NCBI GenBank assembly: GCA_033344795.1
Contig: JAWPMS010000001.1
Coordinates: forward strand, 4,092,001-4,156,000
Origin: SHLQ01 sp033344795
GTDB taxonomy: Bacteria > Actinomycetota > Acidimicrobiia > Acidimicrobiales > SHLQ01
Length of the DNA stretch: 64,000 bases
Direction of reading: 5' to 3'
The first letter of the stretch is position 1; every line of letters starts with the position of its first letter. The notes under the pieces were generated by a model. That model saw only the letters and a list, made by a program, of their open reading frames with translations, ran no database searches and was not told the DNA's origin. The translations under genes and the position numbers were made by a program. Shown one piece after another: positions 25,079-33,024 of this stretch.

Positions 25079-25705
25079 ATGAACGACATGGCCGCTACTC
25101 CGACATCGAACCCGCTCGATCGACTCCTCGAACGTCGAATCCTCCTACTCGGAGAGGATGTGAACGACGAAAGCGCCAACCGGCTCGTGAGTCAGCTCTT
25201 GATGTTGTCGACCGACGACCCGGACAGCGATATCTCCTTGTTCATCAACTCGCCGGGCGGGTCGGTCATGGCTGGTCTTGCCGTCTACGACACGATGCAG
25301 CTGATACCCAACGACGTGGCCACCGTGGCGGTCGGGTTCGCCGCGAGCATGGGCCAGGTGCTCTTGTGCGCCGGGGCCACGGGTAAACGATTCGTGCTGC
25401 CCAACGCACAGGTCGTCATGCACGAAGGCTCCGCGGGAGTAGGCGGGTCGGCATCGGACGTCGAGATCCAGGCGGCGAACCTCATCGCTACCCTCGACAG
25501 ACTCCGCGGCATCATCGCCACACACACGGGTCATTCGCTCGCAGAAGTGATCGACGACGTGGGGCGAGACAGATGGTTCGACGCCGAACAGGCCCTCGAG
25601 TACGGCTTCGTCGACCACGTCGTGTCAAGCATCGACGAGATCGTGCCGCGACGCCCGACAAGGCAGATCGGTCTCACGCGACCAACTCTGGAGGCAGCAA
25701 CATGA
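25079..25705 (+). CDS. clpP: ClpP protease subunit, catalytically complete
   Basis: 208 residues from ATG 25079 (ATG 25088 possible). Standard ClpP fold with the active-site Ser90 in GFAASMGQ, His115 in VVMHEG and Asp164 in GRDRWFD; INSPGGSV is the oxyanion-side motif. Compared with housekeeping ClpP the His strand reads MHEG instead of IHQP. It overlaps the second clpP by four bases (ATGA). This looks like the accessory clpP pair beside a PopR/ClgR-like regulator in Streptomyces (clpP3/clpP4), not the clpP1P2-clpX housekeeping locus, since no tig or clpX is nearby. Confidence 0.92.
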   Translation: MNDMAATPTSNPLDRLLERRILLLGEDVNDESANRLVSQLLMLSTDDPDSDISLFINSPGGSVMAGLAVYDTMQLIPNDVATVAVGFAASMGQVLLCAGATGKRFVLPNAQVVMHEGSAGVGGSASDVEIQAANLIATLDRLRGIIATHTGHSLAEVIDDVGRDRWFDAEQALEYGFVDHVVSSIDEIVPRRPTRQIGLTRPTLEAAT

Positions 25706-26322
25706 GTTACACGATTCCAACCGTCCTCGAGAGCACCGCCAAGGGTGAACGAGTCTCAGACATCTTCAGCCGGTTGTTATCCGAGCGAATCGTCTTCCTC
25801 GGAACACCGATCGACGACGGGGTGTCCAACGTCGTGGTCGCGCAACTTCTCCATCTGGCAGCCATTTCGCCAGACCGGGACATCTCGCTCTACATCAACT
25901 CCCCAGGCGGCTCGTTCAGCTCGACGCTCGCCATCTACGACACGATGCAGTTCGTTGCCAGCGATGTCTCGACCCTGTGCGTCGGACAGGCAGCATCGAC
26001 GGCCGCGATTCTGCTGGCGGGCGGAGCGAGCGGGAAACGCGCCGCCCTTCCACATGCGCGGGTGCTACTTCAGCAACCTCACTCAGAAACCCGACGCGGC
26101 TCGATCAGTGACCTGGCCCTCGAGGCCGCCGAATTCGCACGGATTCGAGACGAGGCCGAAGAGCTGTTGGCGCGGCACCTCGGTCGGTCGCGTGACGATC
26201 TGCGTGCCGACACCGACCGAGCGCTTGTCCTGCGAAGCCAGGAAGCGCTCGATTACGGCGTGGTCGATCAGGTGTTGCGAAAGCCAGGCGGCGAGAAGCA
26301 TCATCTCGCCTCCGATCTTTGA
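25702..26322 (+). CDS. ClpP-like subunit with catalytic His replaced by Gln
   Basis: 206 residues from ATG 25702. The nucleophile Ser99 (GQAASTAA) and Asp172 (TDRAL) are kept, but the strand that normally reads (M/L)(I/L)HQP is LLQQP, so Gln124 replaces the catalytic His. Codons are CTT CAG CAA CCT, so this is not a frame artefact. It is therefore probably a structural partner that activates the complete ClpP in a mixed tetradecamer. Its last 240 bp are also coding on the other strand for the regulator at 26083-26619. Confidence 0.9.
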   Translation: MSYTIPTVLESTAKGERVSDIFSRLLSERIVFLGTPIDDGVSNVVVAQLLHLAAISPDRDISLYINSPGGSFSSTLAIYDTMQFVASDVSTLCVGQAASTAAILLAGGASGKRAALPHARVLLQQPHSETRRGSISDLALEAAEFARIRDEAEELLARHLGRSRDDLRADTDRALVLRSQEALDYGVVDQVLRKPGGEKHHLASDL

Positions 26323-26619
26323 TTCGACTCGCAGGTGCCGGGCCGCTCGTTCGAAGACGTCGGCAACCGAAATCTCGAGAGCCTTCGTGACCGACTCGAG
26401 GAGTTCTGACGACACATCTTTGCGCCCCCGCTCGATCTCGCTGAGGTAGGGCAATGAGACAGCAGCGGACTCTGCCACGTCGGCAAGTGTCCGGTCCTGG
26501 GTCTGACGCTCTTCGCGCAGGACCGCGCCGATGGCTTCTTTCGCTGATGGAGGATCGTCCACATCGTTCTCTTGCGACGAGGGCGAAACCGGGAACGGGA
26601 TGATGTCAGCCACGGACAA
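26083..26619 (-). CDS. PopR/ClgR-like XRE-family regulator overlapping clpP antisense
   Basis: 178 residues from ATG 26619. The helix-turn-helix (~28-95; LREERQTQDRTLADVAESAAVSLPYLSEIERGRKDVSSELLESV) is very like actinobacterial ClgR and PopR, activators of clpP genes. After ~residue 98 the frame runs antisense through the end of the second clpP for 240 bp with no earlier stop, giving an 80-residue tail that may be functional or merely tolerated. ClgR and PopR are themselves ClpP substrates through C-terminal residues; here the C-terminus is AASGF. Probably regulates the clpP pair and the divergent small gene. Confidence 0.8.
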   Translation of the reverse strand: MSVADIIPFPVSPSSQENDVDDPPSAKEAIGAVLREERQTQDRTLADVAESAAVSLPYLSEIERGRKDVSSELLESVTKALEISVADVFERAARHLRVESKIGGEMMLLAAWLSQHLIDHAVIERFLASQDKRSVGVGTQIVTRPTEVPRQQLFGLVSNPCEFGGLEGQVTDRAASGF

Positions 26620-26725
26620 AATTGTAGTCCTAGAAGCCGTTTCGTGGCCTCGAAACCATCATCAGGAGTTCTCCACAGTTCCTCCAAGACCATTTCGGCG
26701 TGCTCCCACATGATGAATTCCACAC

Positions 26726-26744
26726 GTTCTCCACCTCGGAGAAC
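26726..26744. promoter_or_regulatory. 19-bp inverted-repeat operator candidate
   Basis: GTTCTCC, five bases ACCTC, then GGAGAAC: a perfect 7+5+7 inverted repeat. It is 19 bp upstream of the small LAA-ending gene and ~107 bp upstream of the divergent PopR-like start, so it is a likely operator of that regulator. ClgR sites described in actinobacteria are also GTTCnC-type inverted repeats, but I have not matched it to a fixed consensus. Confidence 0.55.
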
Positions 26745-26763
26745 TCGAACAAAGGAAACAATC

Positions 26764-26949
26764 ATGGGCATCACCGAAACCGTCAGCTACCGAATCCCCC
26801 GCTTCCTCGTCGGACGGGCACGCACCCAGTGGAAGGGAGTCATGGTCCGCAACACGCCCGAGGAGCAGGCAGGTATCACGCTCTTGACGATCGACGACTT
26901 CATGGGAGATCTCACAAAACGCCCCGTCGAGCTCGATCTCGCGGCGTAG
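26764..26949 (+). CDS. Small protein ending in ssrA-like LAA
   Basis: 61 residues from ATG 26764, with AAAGGA six bases upstream. Basic N-terminal half, no membrane helix; the sequence ends VELDLAA. A C-terminal LAA is the core of the ssrA degron recognised by ClpX/ClpA. Together with its position beside a PopR-like regulator and clpP genes this suggests a protein whose level reports Clp protease activity. No family recognised. Confidence 0.6.
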   Translation: MGITETVSYRIPRFLVGRARTQWKGVMVRNTPEEQAGITLLTIDDFMGDLTKRPVELDLAA

Positions 26950-26975
26950 GTGACTGAGCACATCGCGTTGCCGCG

Positions 26976-27677
26976 CTACCCCTTGGAGAAACGCCTCATG
27001 ACGACCGGCTGGTCAAACCACCGTCGACCGTCATGGGGCACTCCATGTTTTTCGAACAGCTGCGCGACCTCATCACGCGCAGCATCGACAAACTCACGCC
27101 GACTCGGATCGATGTCGACCACCTCCTGCTCGAGCTCTGCAATGTCGGCATAGGAGTAGCTCGTCGTATACCTCACCTCACCGAGTTCCGTGAGTGACGC
27201 CGGCAGGTCACGGTCGAGAGCCGATTGGGCGGCGGCACGCACCGCGGTTTCATCATCGATCGGCTTGAAGACCTCATGCCCGCCGCCTGTTGCGATGGGC
27301 TCGAGGACCGCCAGCGTTCCCCCCGTTCTGAGCACACGATCGGCTTCCTGCAGCGCCGTGGCCAACAGCTCACTGGGAATGTGGTGCATCGAGTAACACA
27401 TCACCACCACGTCGGCCGATTCGTCGTCGAGCGGTAGGTCTTGCCCAACACCATCGAGATAGATGTCGGCGTTCACCGGATCGGCACCACGAGCTTTGGC
27501 GAGTTGGGCCGCCCCACATTCGACCCCTATCGCCTCGGCTCCGGATCGCCGTGCAAATCGGACCAGAGCGCCATCGCCAGCACCCACGTCGACCAGGGTT
27601 GATCCGGCGAGCGAAACGTACTGTGCGAGAACGTCGTGGTCAGAGGGCAGATCCCAGATCGGTGTGTCATCATCCAT
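26976..27677 (-). CDS. Class I SAM-dependent methyltransferase
   Basis: 233 residues from ATG 27677. Motif I is LVDVGAGDGALVRFARRSGA (SAM-binding Gly-rich loop), motif II ends in GVECG, motif III is ESADVVVMCYSMHHIP and the post-loop is LRTGGTLAVLEP, as in Methyltransf_11 proteins. Substrate cannot be deduced. The frame is open to 27731, but that would overlap the divergent gene at 27705. Confidence 0.82.
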   Translation of the reverse strand: MDDDTPIWDLPSDHDVLAQYVSLAGSTLVDVGAGDGALVRFARRSGAEAIGVECGAAQLAKARGADPVNADIYLDGVGQDLPLDDESADVVVMCYSMHHIPSELLATALQEADRVLRTGGTLAVLEPIATGGGHEVFKPIDDETAVRAAAQSALDRDLPASLTELGEVRYTTSYSYADIAELEQEVVDIDPSRREFVDAARDEVAQLFEKHGVPHDGRRWFDQPVVMRRFSKG

Positions 27678-27704
27678 GGCTGGCCACTTTAGTAGCGTCG
27701 CAAT

Positions 27705-28355
27705 ATGGTCCATCCAGCGCCGGCAGCCCACGTGATGGTCGACGACACCAGTTCATCCGTCGCCGGGTGCGGAGGGGCCCTCCTCGTCGGATCGCTCCTT
27801 GCGTTCGTCTTCGCAGCAAGTAGCGGATCCACCGTTTTCATGGTGATTCTCGGCCTCTTTCTCCTCCTCGCTCTGGCCGTTGTGACCTGGACGATTCTCG
27901 AGATCCGGCGCTGGGAGCCGATGGAGTTGCACTTCTCGAACTGGCCCCTCGAGCTTGGTTCGAGCACGACCGTCCCGGTGATCCGACGTGCGAAACAAGC
28001 AGTGCCGGATGCCAGCTACAAACTCGAAGCTGAACTCGAGTGTGAGGAGTCGGCCACGTACACGGTCGGCACAGACACACGCACCGACACGAGGGAAGTG
28101 CACGAGGACGAAATCGTCGTCGAGGGCCATCTCAGGGACCGCACGTTCAGTGCCACCTTCGAGCTCGACATCCCGCTCGAGCGAGGTGCGCCGTCGATGG
28201 ACCTCGGCAACAACAAGGTGGAGTGGAAACTCGACATCGACGTCGATGACCTGTCGAGGTTGATGGCCAAGATCGCTTTCACACTCGACGTCGTGCCAGC
28301 GCTCGATTCCAAACATCGGAACATCCAGGACACTCCCCTTGGAGGTTCCCGATGA
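27705..28355 (+). CDS. Membrane protein of unknown function, first gene of a three-gene operon
   Basis: 216 residues. Two hydrophobic helices (~22-40 and ~44-65) are followed by a ~150-residue cytoplasmic or extracytoplasmic beta-rich domain with DTRTDTREVHEDEIVVEGHL and FELDIPLERGAPSMDLGNNKVEWKLDI. The latter resembles the closing strands of DUF3592-like or arrestin-like sandwich domains (PxSxxxGxxxVxWxLxV). ATGA overlap with the next gene. No confident family. Confidence 0.65.
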   Translation: MVHPAPAAHVMVDDTSSSVAGCGGALLVGSLLAFVFAASSGSTVFMVILGLFLLLALAVVTWTILEIRRWEPMELHFSNWPLELGSSTTVPVIRRAKQAVPDASYKLEAELECEESATYTVGTDTRTDTREVHEDEIVVEGHLRDRTFSATFELDIPLERGAPSMDLGNNKVEWKLDIDVDDLSRLMAKIAFTLDVVPALDSKHRNIQDTPLGGSR

Positions 28356-28798
28356 GTTCGCACGATCCAAACCTCGCCATTCGCCTCGAGCACGACATCG
28401 CCGAGGTGGGGAGCTCCTTTCTCTGTTCTCTCAAGAGATCGCCCTCAGACGGAGAGTCCAACGACAAGACGGTCGGCCAGGTCCGAGCGATTCGCATTTC
28501 GCTACGCATGACGACCGAAGGCCGAGGGGACACCGACCAAAGGGACTACGCGACGGCAGAACTGGACGTCGACGAGTACGGCATGGCCTCGGGTGATGTG
28601 CGCTTGCACGTTCCGTCAGACGCACCGATCTCTTATGACGGTGAACTCATCAGAGTGTTGTGGCAGATCGAGGCTCGCACCGACATCAAGTTCGGCGTCG
28701 ATCAACGATCGTCTGCACCCGTGCTTGTCGTCCCGATCGGTGGCAAGGGTGTGTATGACCGTCCGCACCCGCTGACGATGACGCTGCCAGGTGTCTGA
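28352..28798 (+). CDS. Arrestin-like beta-sandwich protein, second gene of the operon
   Basis: 148 residues. Regularly alternating strands and the end HVPSDAPISYDGELIRVLWQIEARTDIKFGVDQRSSAPVLVV look like the arrestin/Spo0M-type sandwich (P.SY.G...V.W.I.a..D). Soluble, no signal. It overlaps both neighbours (28352-28355 and 28791-28798), so the three proteins are probably made in fixed ratio. Function unknown. Confidence 0.6.
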   Translation: MSSHDPNLAIRLEHDIAEVGSSFLCSLKRSPSDGESNDKTVGQVRAIRISLRMTTEGRGDTDQRDYATAELDVDEYGMASGDVRLHVPSDAPISYDGELIRVLWQIEARTDIKFGVDQRSSAPVLVVPIGGKGVYDRPHPLTMTLPGV

Positions 28799-29429
28799 CA
28801 GGACGTTTGGCGATCGATACCAGTCGGTAGGCCTGGAACGAAACCCATTCACCGCCCCCGCGCTTGGAGCGCCAGCATGCGCAGCATTCGTGTCCCGAGG
28901 AATCCCCGATCCACCGCCGGCGTGGTCGCGGACGCTCGTGCAGGTCATCGGCGACAGTGGTTTCGGCAAATCCTCGCAACTCGAACACTGGCGGTCGGCT
29001 GTTCCCGGCCCATATCACTACATTCCACGTCGGCCGTACCGACGTCGCTGGTCGAGGCCGCCTACGGCTGAACAATGCAACGGAGTGATCTATGGCGATG
29101 AGATCGACCGAATGCCACGCCCGCTGCGGCGTCGCTGGTTCTCTCGACTCGCAGCACGCGGTGTCACCGTGATCATCGGAACACACGTTGATTTGGCGCG
29201 GCTTGGCCGACGGACAGGGTTCGATGTCATCACCCATCAACTCCGACCGTTCGATCGAGCGACACTTGGAAGGGCAATCGATCTCCGGCTGCGCAGCGTC
29301 GCGACGCGAGACCACATCCCCGAGCTGTTCTCGGACAGCGATGTCGATGAAGTATTCGTGCGCTCGGGCGGCGTCCCCGAGGAGGCCGACGTCATCTGTC
29401 ACCGCCTTCTGGCACAACGCGTTCGCTAA
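28791..29429 (+). CDS. P-loop ATPase, third gene of the operon
   Basis: 212 residues from GTG 28791. Walker A is VIGDSGFGKSS (~52-62) and a Walker B-like GVIYGDEIDRMP (~97-108) follows; then VTVIIGTHVDL (sensor-1-like), with arginine-rich surroundings and a C-terminal helical part as in small AAA/ExeA-like ATPases. The N-terminus (GLERNPFTAPALG) resembles the NPF segment that opens ExeA-type proteins. Works presumably with the membrane and sandwich proteins upstream; function unknown. Confidence 0.65.
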   Translation: MSDRTFGDRYQSVGLERNPFTAPALGAPACAAFVSRGIPDPPPAWSRTLVQVIGDSGFGKSSQLEHWRSAVPGPYHYIPRRPYRRRWSRPPTAEQCNGVIYGDEIDRMPRPLRRRWFSRLAARGVTVIIGTHVDLARLGRRTGFDVITHQLRPFDRATLGRAIDLRLRSVATRDHIPELFSDSDVDEVFVRSGGVPEEADVICHRLLAQRVR

Positions 29430-29449
29430 GAACTGGTCACGGCACCTGA

Positions 29450-30097
29450 TTACGAGAAGATCTCGGGCACGCCCAGTTTCTCGTGAATCTCGTTGCATAC
29501 CCTCGGGTCCATGTTGAGCCCTTGGGCCATGGCTCCGAGGAACTGCGCTTCGCGCTGGGTATCGAGCTTCATTCCCATCAGAGAGAACGCGTAGACCTCT
29601 TCATCCAATTCTTCGGGCACAGTTGCGCAGAACGCTGCGATGTCGAGGGGAGCCTCGAACTCGGCGCGTAGGAATGCCGCCTCGTGTTCGTCGATGTCAC
29701 CGAGTCGTTTCACGATCTTGTCGAGCTCATCTTTGTCGACCTGACCATCGGCCTTGGCTCCATTGATCATGGCGCGAAGCAGAAGTGTGGCCTGATCGTC
29801 GGCTTCGTTGCGCTCCTCATCGGTGAGCTTTGGCGGTTCGTTGTCGTTTCCACCGCCGAGCATGGAACCGAGCAGGCCACCCAGACCGCCACCACTTCGG
29901 CCGCTGCCTCCCCGCATCACCTTGCTCAAGATGAGCGGTAACGCCATCTTCCCGATCGTTCCGAGCAGACTTCCCCCAGCGGCGTTCCCACCCAACATTC
30001 CGCCGAGAAGATCGGAACCTCCGCGACTTCGACCACCCCCGGCGGTCCGTTGATCGTTGACGTGCTTGCTGCGATATCCCTCGGGGACCTTGACCAT
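29450..30097 (-). CDS. TerB-like (DUF533-type) protein
   Basis: 215 residues. A Gly/Ser-rich, flexible N-terminal half with hydrophobic patches (~20-90) is followed by a TerB-like helical domain (~95-215) with ADDQATLLLRAMINGAKADGQVDKDELDKIVKRL, where the acidic ADGQVDKDE segment is the metal-binding pattern of TerB and DUF533 proteins. Role unknown. Convergent with the P-loop operon, divergent from fhs. Confidence 0.8.
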   Translation of the reverse strand: MVKVPEGYRSKHVNDQRTAGGGRSRGGSDLLGGMLGGNAAGGSLLGTIGKMALPLILSKVMRGGSGRSGGGLGGLLGSMLGGGNDNEPPKLTDEERNEADDQATLLLRAMINGAKADGQVDKDELDKIVKRLGDIDEHEAAFLRAEFEAPLDIAAFCATVPEELDEEVYAFSLMGMKLDTQREAQFLGAMAQGLNMDPRVCNEIHEKLGVPEIFS

Positions 30098-30139
30098 GTT
30101 GTGCTCGATTCTCGTAGTGCCAGCTCGGCATCAGTGTGT

Positions 30140-30152
30140 GGGGTCAGACCCC
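30140..30152. repeat. Dispersed palindrome GGGGTCAGACCCC
   Basis: Single copy of the 13-bp odd-centred palindrome GGGGTC(A/T)GACCCC that also occurs at 41484-41629 and 51559-51600. Here it lies in the divergent region upstream of fhs, not after a gene. Confidence 0.6.
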
Positions 30153-30221
30153 GATTGTCCCGCGCAACGAACAACGTAGTACTCCCGAGGAGGGCTTGCG
30201 CCACACGACAGATCAACTACA

Positions 30222-30256
30222 GTTCCACAGAGCGGAACGGTTCCATCATGCGGAAC
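30222..30256. promoter_or_regulatory. Tandem 17-bp palindromic operators upstream of fhs
   Basis: Two copies of GTTCC-N7-GGAAC, at 30222-30238 (spacer ACAGAGC) and 30240-30256 (spacer ATCATGC), one base apart, so 18-bp periodicity. They lie ~90 bp upstream of fhs. The same arrangement precedes the corrinoid operon at 35120-35154. Form and tandem spacing recall IclR-family operators; no IclR gene is in the window. Confidence 0.75.
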
Positions 30257-30345
30257 TGTCCGGATAGGGGCTCTAACCATTTGGCTAGAGTCACTAACAT
30301 GAGCGAGACTGCAACGTCGCAGTCCGCACTAGTCAAGGGGCACAC

Positions 30346-32043
30346 ATGAGTTTTCCGTCTGATCTCGAGATCGCACAAGGGGCAGAACTGCTGCCGTTGA
30401 CCGAGATTGCCGACCGCGCCGGCATCCCTCTGGACAACCTCGAGCCATACGGCGTGGGTGCCGCCAAGATTCAGCTCGAAGCCATCCCCAAGATGGCCGA
30501 CAAACCAAATGCGAAGTACGTCGTGGTCTCCGCGATCACGCCAACCCCACTTGGTGAGGGCAAGACGACCACAACGGTCGGTTTGGGTCAGGCCTTCCAG
30601 TTCATCGGCAAGTCGGCAACGATCGCCATCCGCCAACCGTCCATGGGCCCCACCTTCGGCATCAAGGGCGGCGCCGCCGGCGGTGGTTACAGCCAGGTCG
30701 TTCCTATGGAACTCTTCAACCTGCACCTCACCGGAGACATGCACGCGGTCACCGCGGCGCACAACCTGTGCTCGGCAATGCTCGACGCACACCTGTATCA
30801 CGGCAACGAAACCGGGATCGACACCAACAACATCACGTGGCGTCGCGTCCTCGACGTGAACGACCGCTCGCTCCGCAACGCCGTCATCGGCCTCGGCGGA
30901 CGCCTCGACGGAGTCCCCCGCGAGACCGGATTCGACATCACCGCCGCCTCCGAGGTCATGGCCGCACTCGCACTGTGCACCAGCCTCCAGGACCTTCGTG
31001 TCCGTATGGGTCGCATCGTGCTCGGCTACACCAAGGACGGCACGCCGGTCACCGCTGAGGAAATCGGCGCCGCTGGTTCGATGACCGTCATCTTGAAAGA
31101 AGCCATCAAACCGAACCTCATGCAAACCCTCGAAGGCACCGCAGCCCTCGTGCACACGGGCCCGTTCGGCAACATCGCCACAGGCAACAGCTCGATCGTC
31201 GCTGACCAGATCGGAATCAAGACCGCCGACTACCTGCTCACCGAAGCCGGATTCGGCGCCGACATGGGCGCCGAGCGGTTCTTCAACATCAAGTGCCGCT
31301 ACTCGGGCATTGCCCCCGACGCCGCGGTGCTCGTCGCCACCGTGCGCGGTCTGAAGGCTCATTCTGGGAACCACAAGATCGTGGCCGGCAAAGACCTCCC
31401 ACCCGCATTGCTCGAGGCCAACCCCGACGAGGTCCACCAGGGCGGCGACAACCTCCGCAAACAACTCGAGAACATGCAGATCCACGGCGTCACCCCAGTC
31501 GTGGCCATCAACGTGTTCCCCGGCGACCACGACGAGGACATCAACGCCATCAAGGAGATCGCCGCCGAGTACGGTGCCCGCGCTGCGGTGTCGACACATT
31601 TCTCCGACGGCGGCCGCGGAGCGAGTGATCTCGCCGAAGCCATCGCCGAGGCAGCCGATGAGCCATCGAACTTCGAGGTGCTGTATCCCGACGACATGCC
31701 GATCCGCGAGAAGATCGAGACCGTCGCGAAGCGGGTCTACGGAGCCGACGGTATCGAGGTGTCGCCAGCCGCCGCCAAACAGATCGACAACTACGAAGCC
31801 AACGGCTTCGGCAACCTGCCGGTCTGCATCGCCAAGACCCACCTGTCGATCTCTGCGTTTGCCGCGCTCAAGGGAGCCCCGACCGGTTGGACCCTGCCGG
31901 TTCGCGAAGTGCGTGCCAGTGTCGGTGCCGGCTTCGTCTATCCGATCTGTGGTGACATGCGAACCATGCCTGGCTTGGGCAAGACCCCGGCTGCGCAAAA
32001 GATCGACATCGACGCCGACGGCAACATCATCAACCTGAGCTAG
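30346..32043 (+). CDS. fhs: Formate-tetrahydrofolate ligase
   Basis: 565 residues, full length for the family; ATG 30346 follows AAGGGG by six bases. The P-loop-like TPTPLGEGKTT lies at 65-75; RQPSMGPTFGIKGGAAGGGYSQV and FNLHLTGDMHAV are classic formyl-THF synthetase signatures, and the C-terminus ends with GDMRTMPGLGKTPAAQKIDID. It joins formate to THF with ATP, or runs in reverse to release formate and make ATP when methyl groups are oxidised. First gene of a unit with the methylene-THF reductase-like gene, with tandem operators upstream shared with the corrinoid operon. Confidence 0.97.
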   Translation: MSFPSDLEIAQGAELLPLTEIADRAGIPLDNLEPYGVGAAKIQLEAIPKMADKPNAKYVVVSAITPTPLGEGKTTTTVGLGQAFQFIGKSATIAIRQPSMGPTFGIKGGAAGGGYSQVVPMELFNLHLTGDMHAVTAAHNLCSAMLDAHLYHGNETGIDTNNITWRRVLDVNDRSLRNAVIGLGGRLDGVPRETGFDITAASEVMAALALCTSLQDLRVRMGRIVLGYTKDGTPVTAEEIGAAGSMTVILKEAIKPNLMQTLEGTAALVHTGPFGNIATGNSSIVADQIGIKTADYLLTEAGFGADMGAERFFNIKCRYSGIAPDAAVLVATVRGLKAHSGNHKIVAGKDLPPALLEANPDEVHQGGDNLRKQLENMQIHGVTPVVAINVFPGDHDEDINAIKEIAAEYGARAAVSTHFSDGGRGASDLAEAIAEAADEPSNFEVLYPDDMPIREKIETVAKRVYGADGIEVSPAAAKQIDNYEANGFGNLPVCIAKTHLSISAFAALKGAPTGWTLPVREVRASVGAGFVYPICGDMRTMPGLGKTPAAQKIDIDADGNIINLS

Positions 32044-32121
32044 GTATCGCTCGACACTTCCGGTCGAGATCCGTCGAGGCCTCGTCCTAGAACCAGCAAT
32101 TCGAAACAACGGAGTTCTTTC

Positions 32122-33003
32122 ATGGCAATCTTTGGAAAGTCGGAGAAGGAGTCGTTGGTACCTTCGGAGGCCACGGCGTATCGCCGCCAGTTGGTCGACG
32201 AGATGACCTTCGAGCTCATCCCGCTCAAATCGGTGGACGCAGGAATCGAATCGCTCCCACCAAACTCGAACGTTTCGGTGACCGCGTCACCGGTCAAAGG
32301 ACTCGACGCAACGATCGAGCTGACCGACCGGATCCGTGCGCTCGGCCACCGGCCGGTCCCACACATCTCCGCGCGACTGGTGGAGGGTCCCGATCATGTG
32401 TCCAGGCTGGCCAACTGGTTCAAGACCGAAGGCCACGACACGATCTTCGTCGTGGCAGGTGACGCCGAGGAGCCGGTTGGCCCATACGAGGGAGCCCACG
32501 CGTTTTTGACAGAGCTCTTCGCCCGCGAGCATGGACTGTCGACGGTCGGGGTCACGGCGTACCCAGACGGCCATGCACTGATCCCCACCGAGGTCGTCCA
32601 CGAGCACCTGCACCTGAAGCAAGCGCTGCTTGCCGAAGCGGGCCTCAACGGATGGGCCTCGACGCAGATGTGCTTCGACACCGATCTGATTGGCTCGTGG
32701 CTGCGCTCCGAACGCGATGCGGGCCTCACCTTGCCGATCCAACTCGGGATACCTGGGGTGGTCGACCGTACGAAGTTGATGACCATGGGCGTGCGGCTCG
32801 GCGTCGGCGCATCGCTGCGGTTCCTGAAGAAGAACCGTGCAGCGGTGACCAAACTTCTGGCACCGGGCGCCTACGACCCCGACGACATCTTGCAACCGAT
32901 GGTCGGCGAACTGGCCGAGCTCGGTATCGAAGGACTCCACGTGTTCACGTTCAACCAAGTCGACGCCACCGAGGAGTGGCGTCAAGCAGTATTGGCTGAA
33001 TAG
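32122..33003 (+). CDS. Methylenetetrahydrofolate reductase-like protein
   Basis: 293 residues. TIM-barrel features of the MetF/MTHFR family: FELIPLKS, SVTASPVKGLDATIELTDRIRALGHRPVPHISARLV, DTIFVVAGDAEEPVGPY (the G(D) loop that contacts FAD) and QMCFDTDLIGSWL, IPGVVDRTKL, GLHVFTFNQVDATEEW. It diverges from housekeeping MetF, as do the copies beside MttB clusters in marine bacteria. It follows fhs by 78 bp with GGAG before the start. Likely role: oxidation of methyl-THF produced by the corrinoid system to methylene-THF. Confidence 0.88.
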   Translation: MAIFGKSEKESLVPSEATAYRRQLVDEMTFELIPLKSVDAGIESLPPNSNVSVTASPVKGLDATIELTDRIRALGHRPVPHISARLVEGPDHVSRLANWFKTEGHDTIFVVAGDAEEPVGPYEGAHAFLTELFAREHGLSTVGVTAYPDGHALIPTEVVHEHLHLKQALLAEAGLNGWASTQMCFDTDLIGSWLRSERDAGLTLPIQLGIPGVVDRTKLMTMGVRLGVGASLRFLKKNRAAVTKLLAPGAYDPDDILQPMVGELAELGIEGLHVFTFNQVDATEEWRQAVLAE

Positions 33004-33024
33004 CTCGGTCGTTCGAGCAAACGT

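Noticed and set aside
26662..26961. 99-residue minus-strand frame opposite the small LAA protein
   Set aside because: The plus frame has a good ribosome binding site and start just after an inverted repeat; the minus frame has neither.
30271..30290. CTCTA...TAGAG inverted repeat upstream of fhs, considered as riboswitch or third operator
   Set aside because: Only a 5-bp stem, no resemblance to THF, SAM or cobalamin riboswitch cores.
30217..32109. 630-residue open frame on the minus strand
   Set aside because: Exact antisense shadow of fhs, with a Gly/Val/Asp-biased composition and no recognisable domain.
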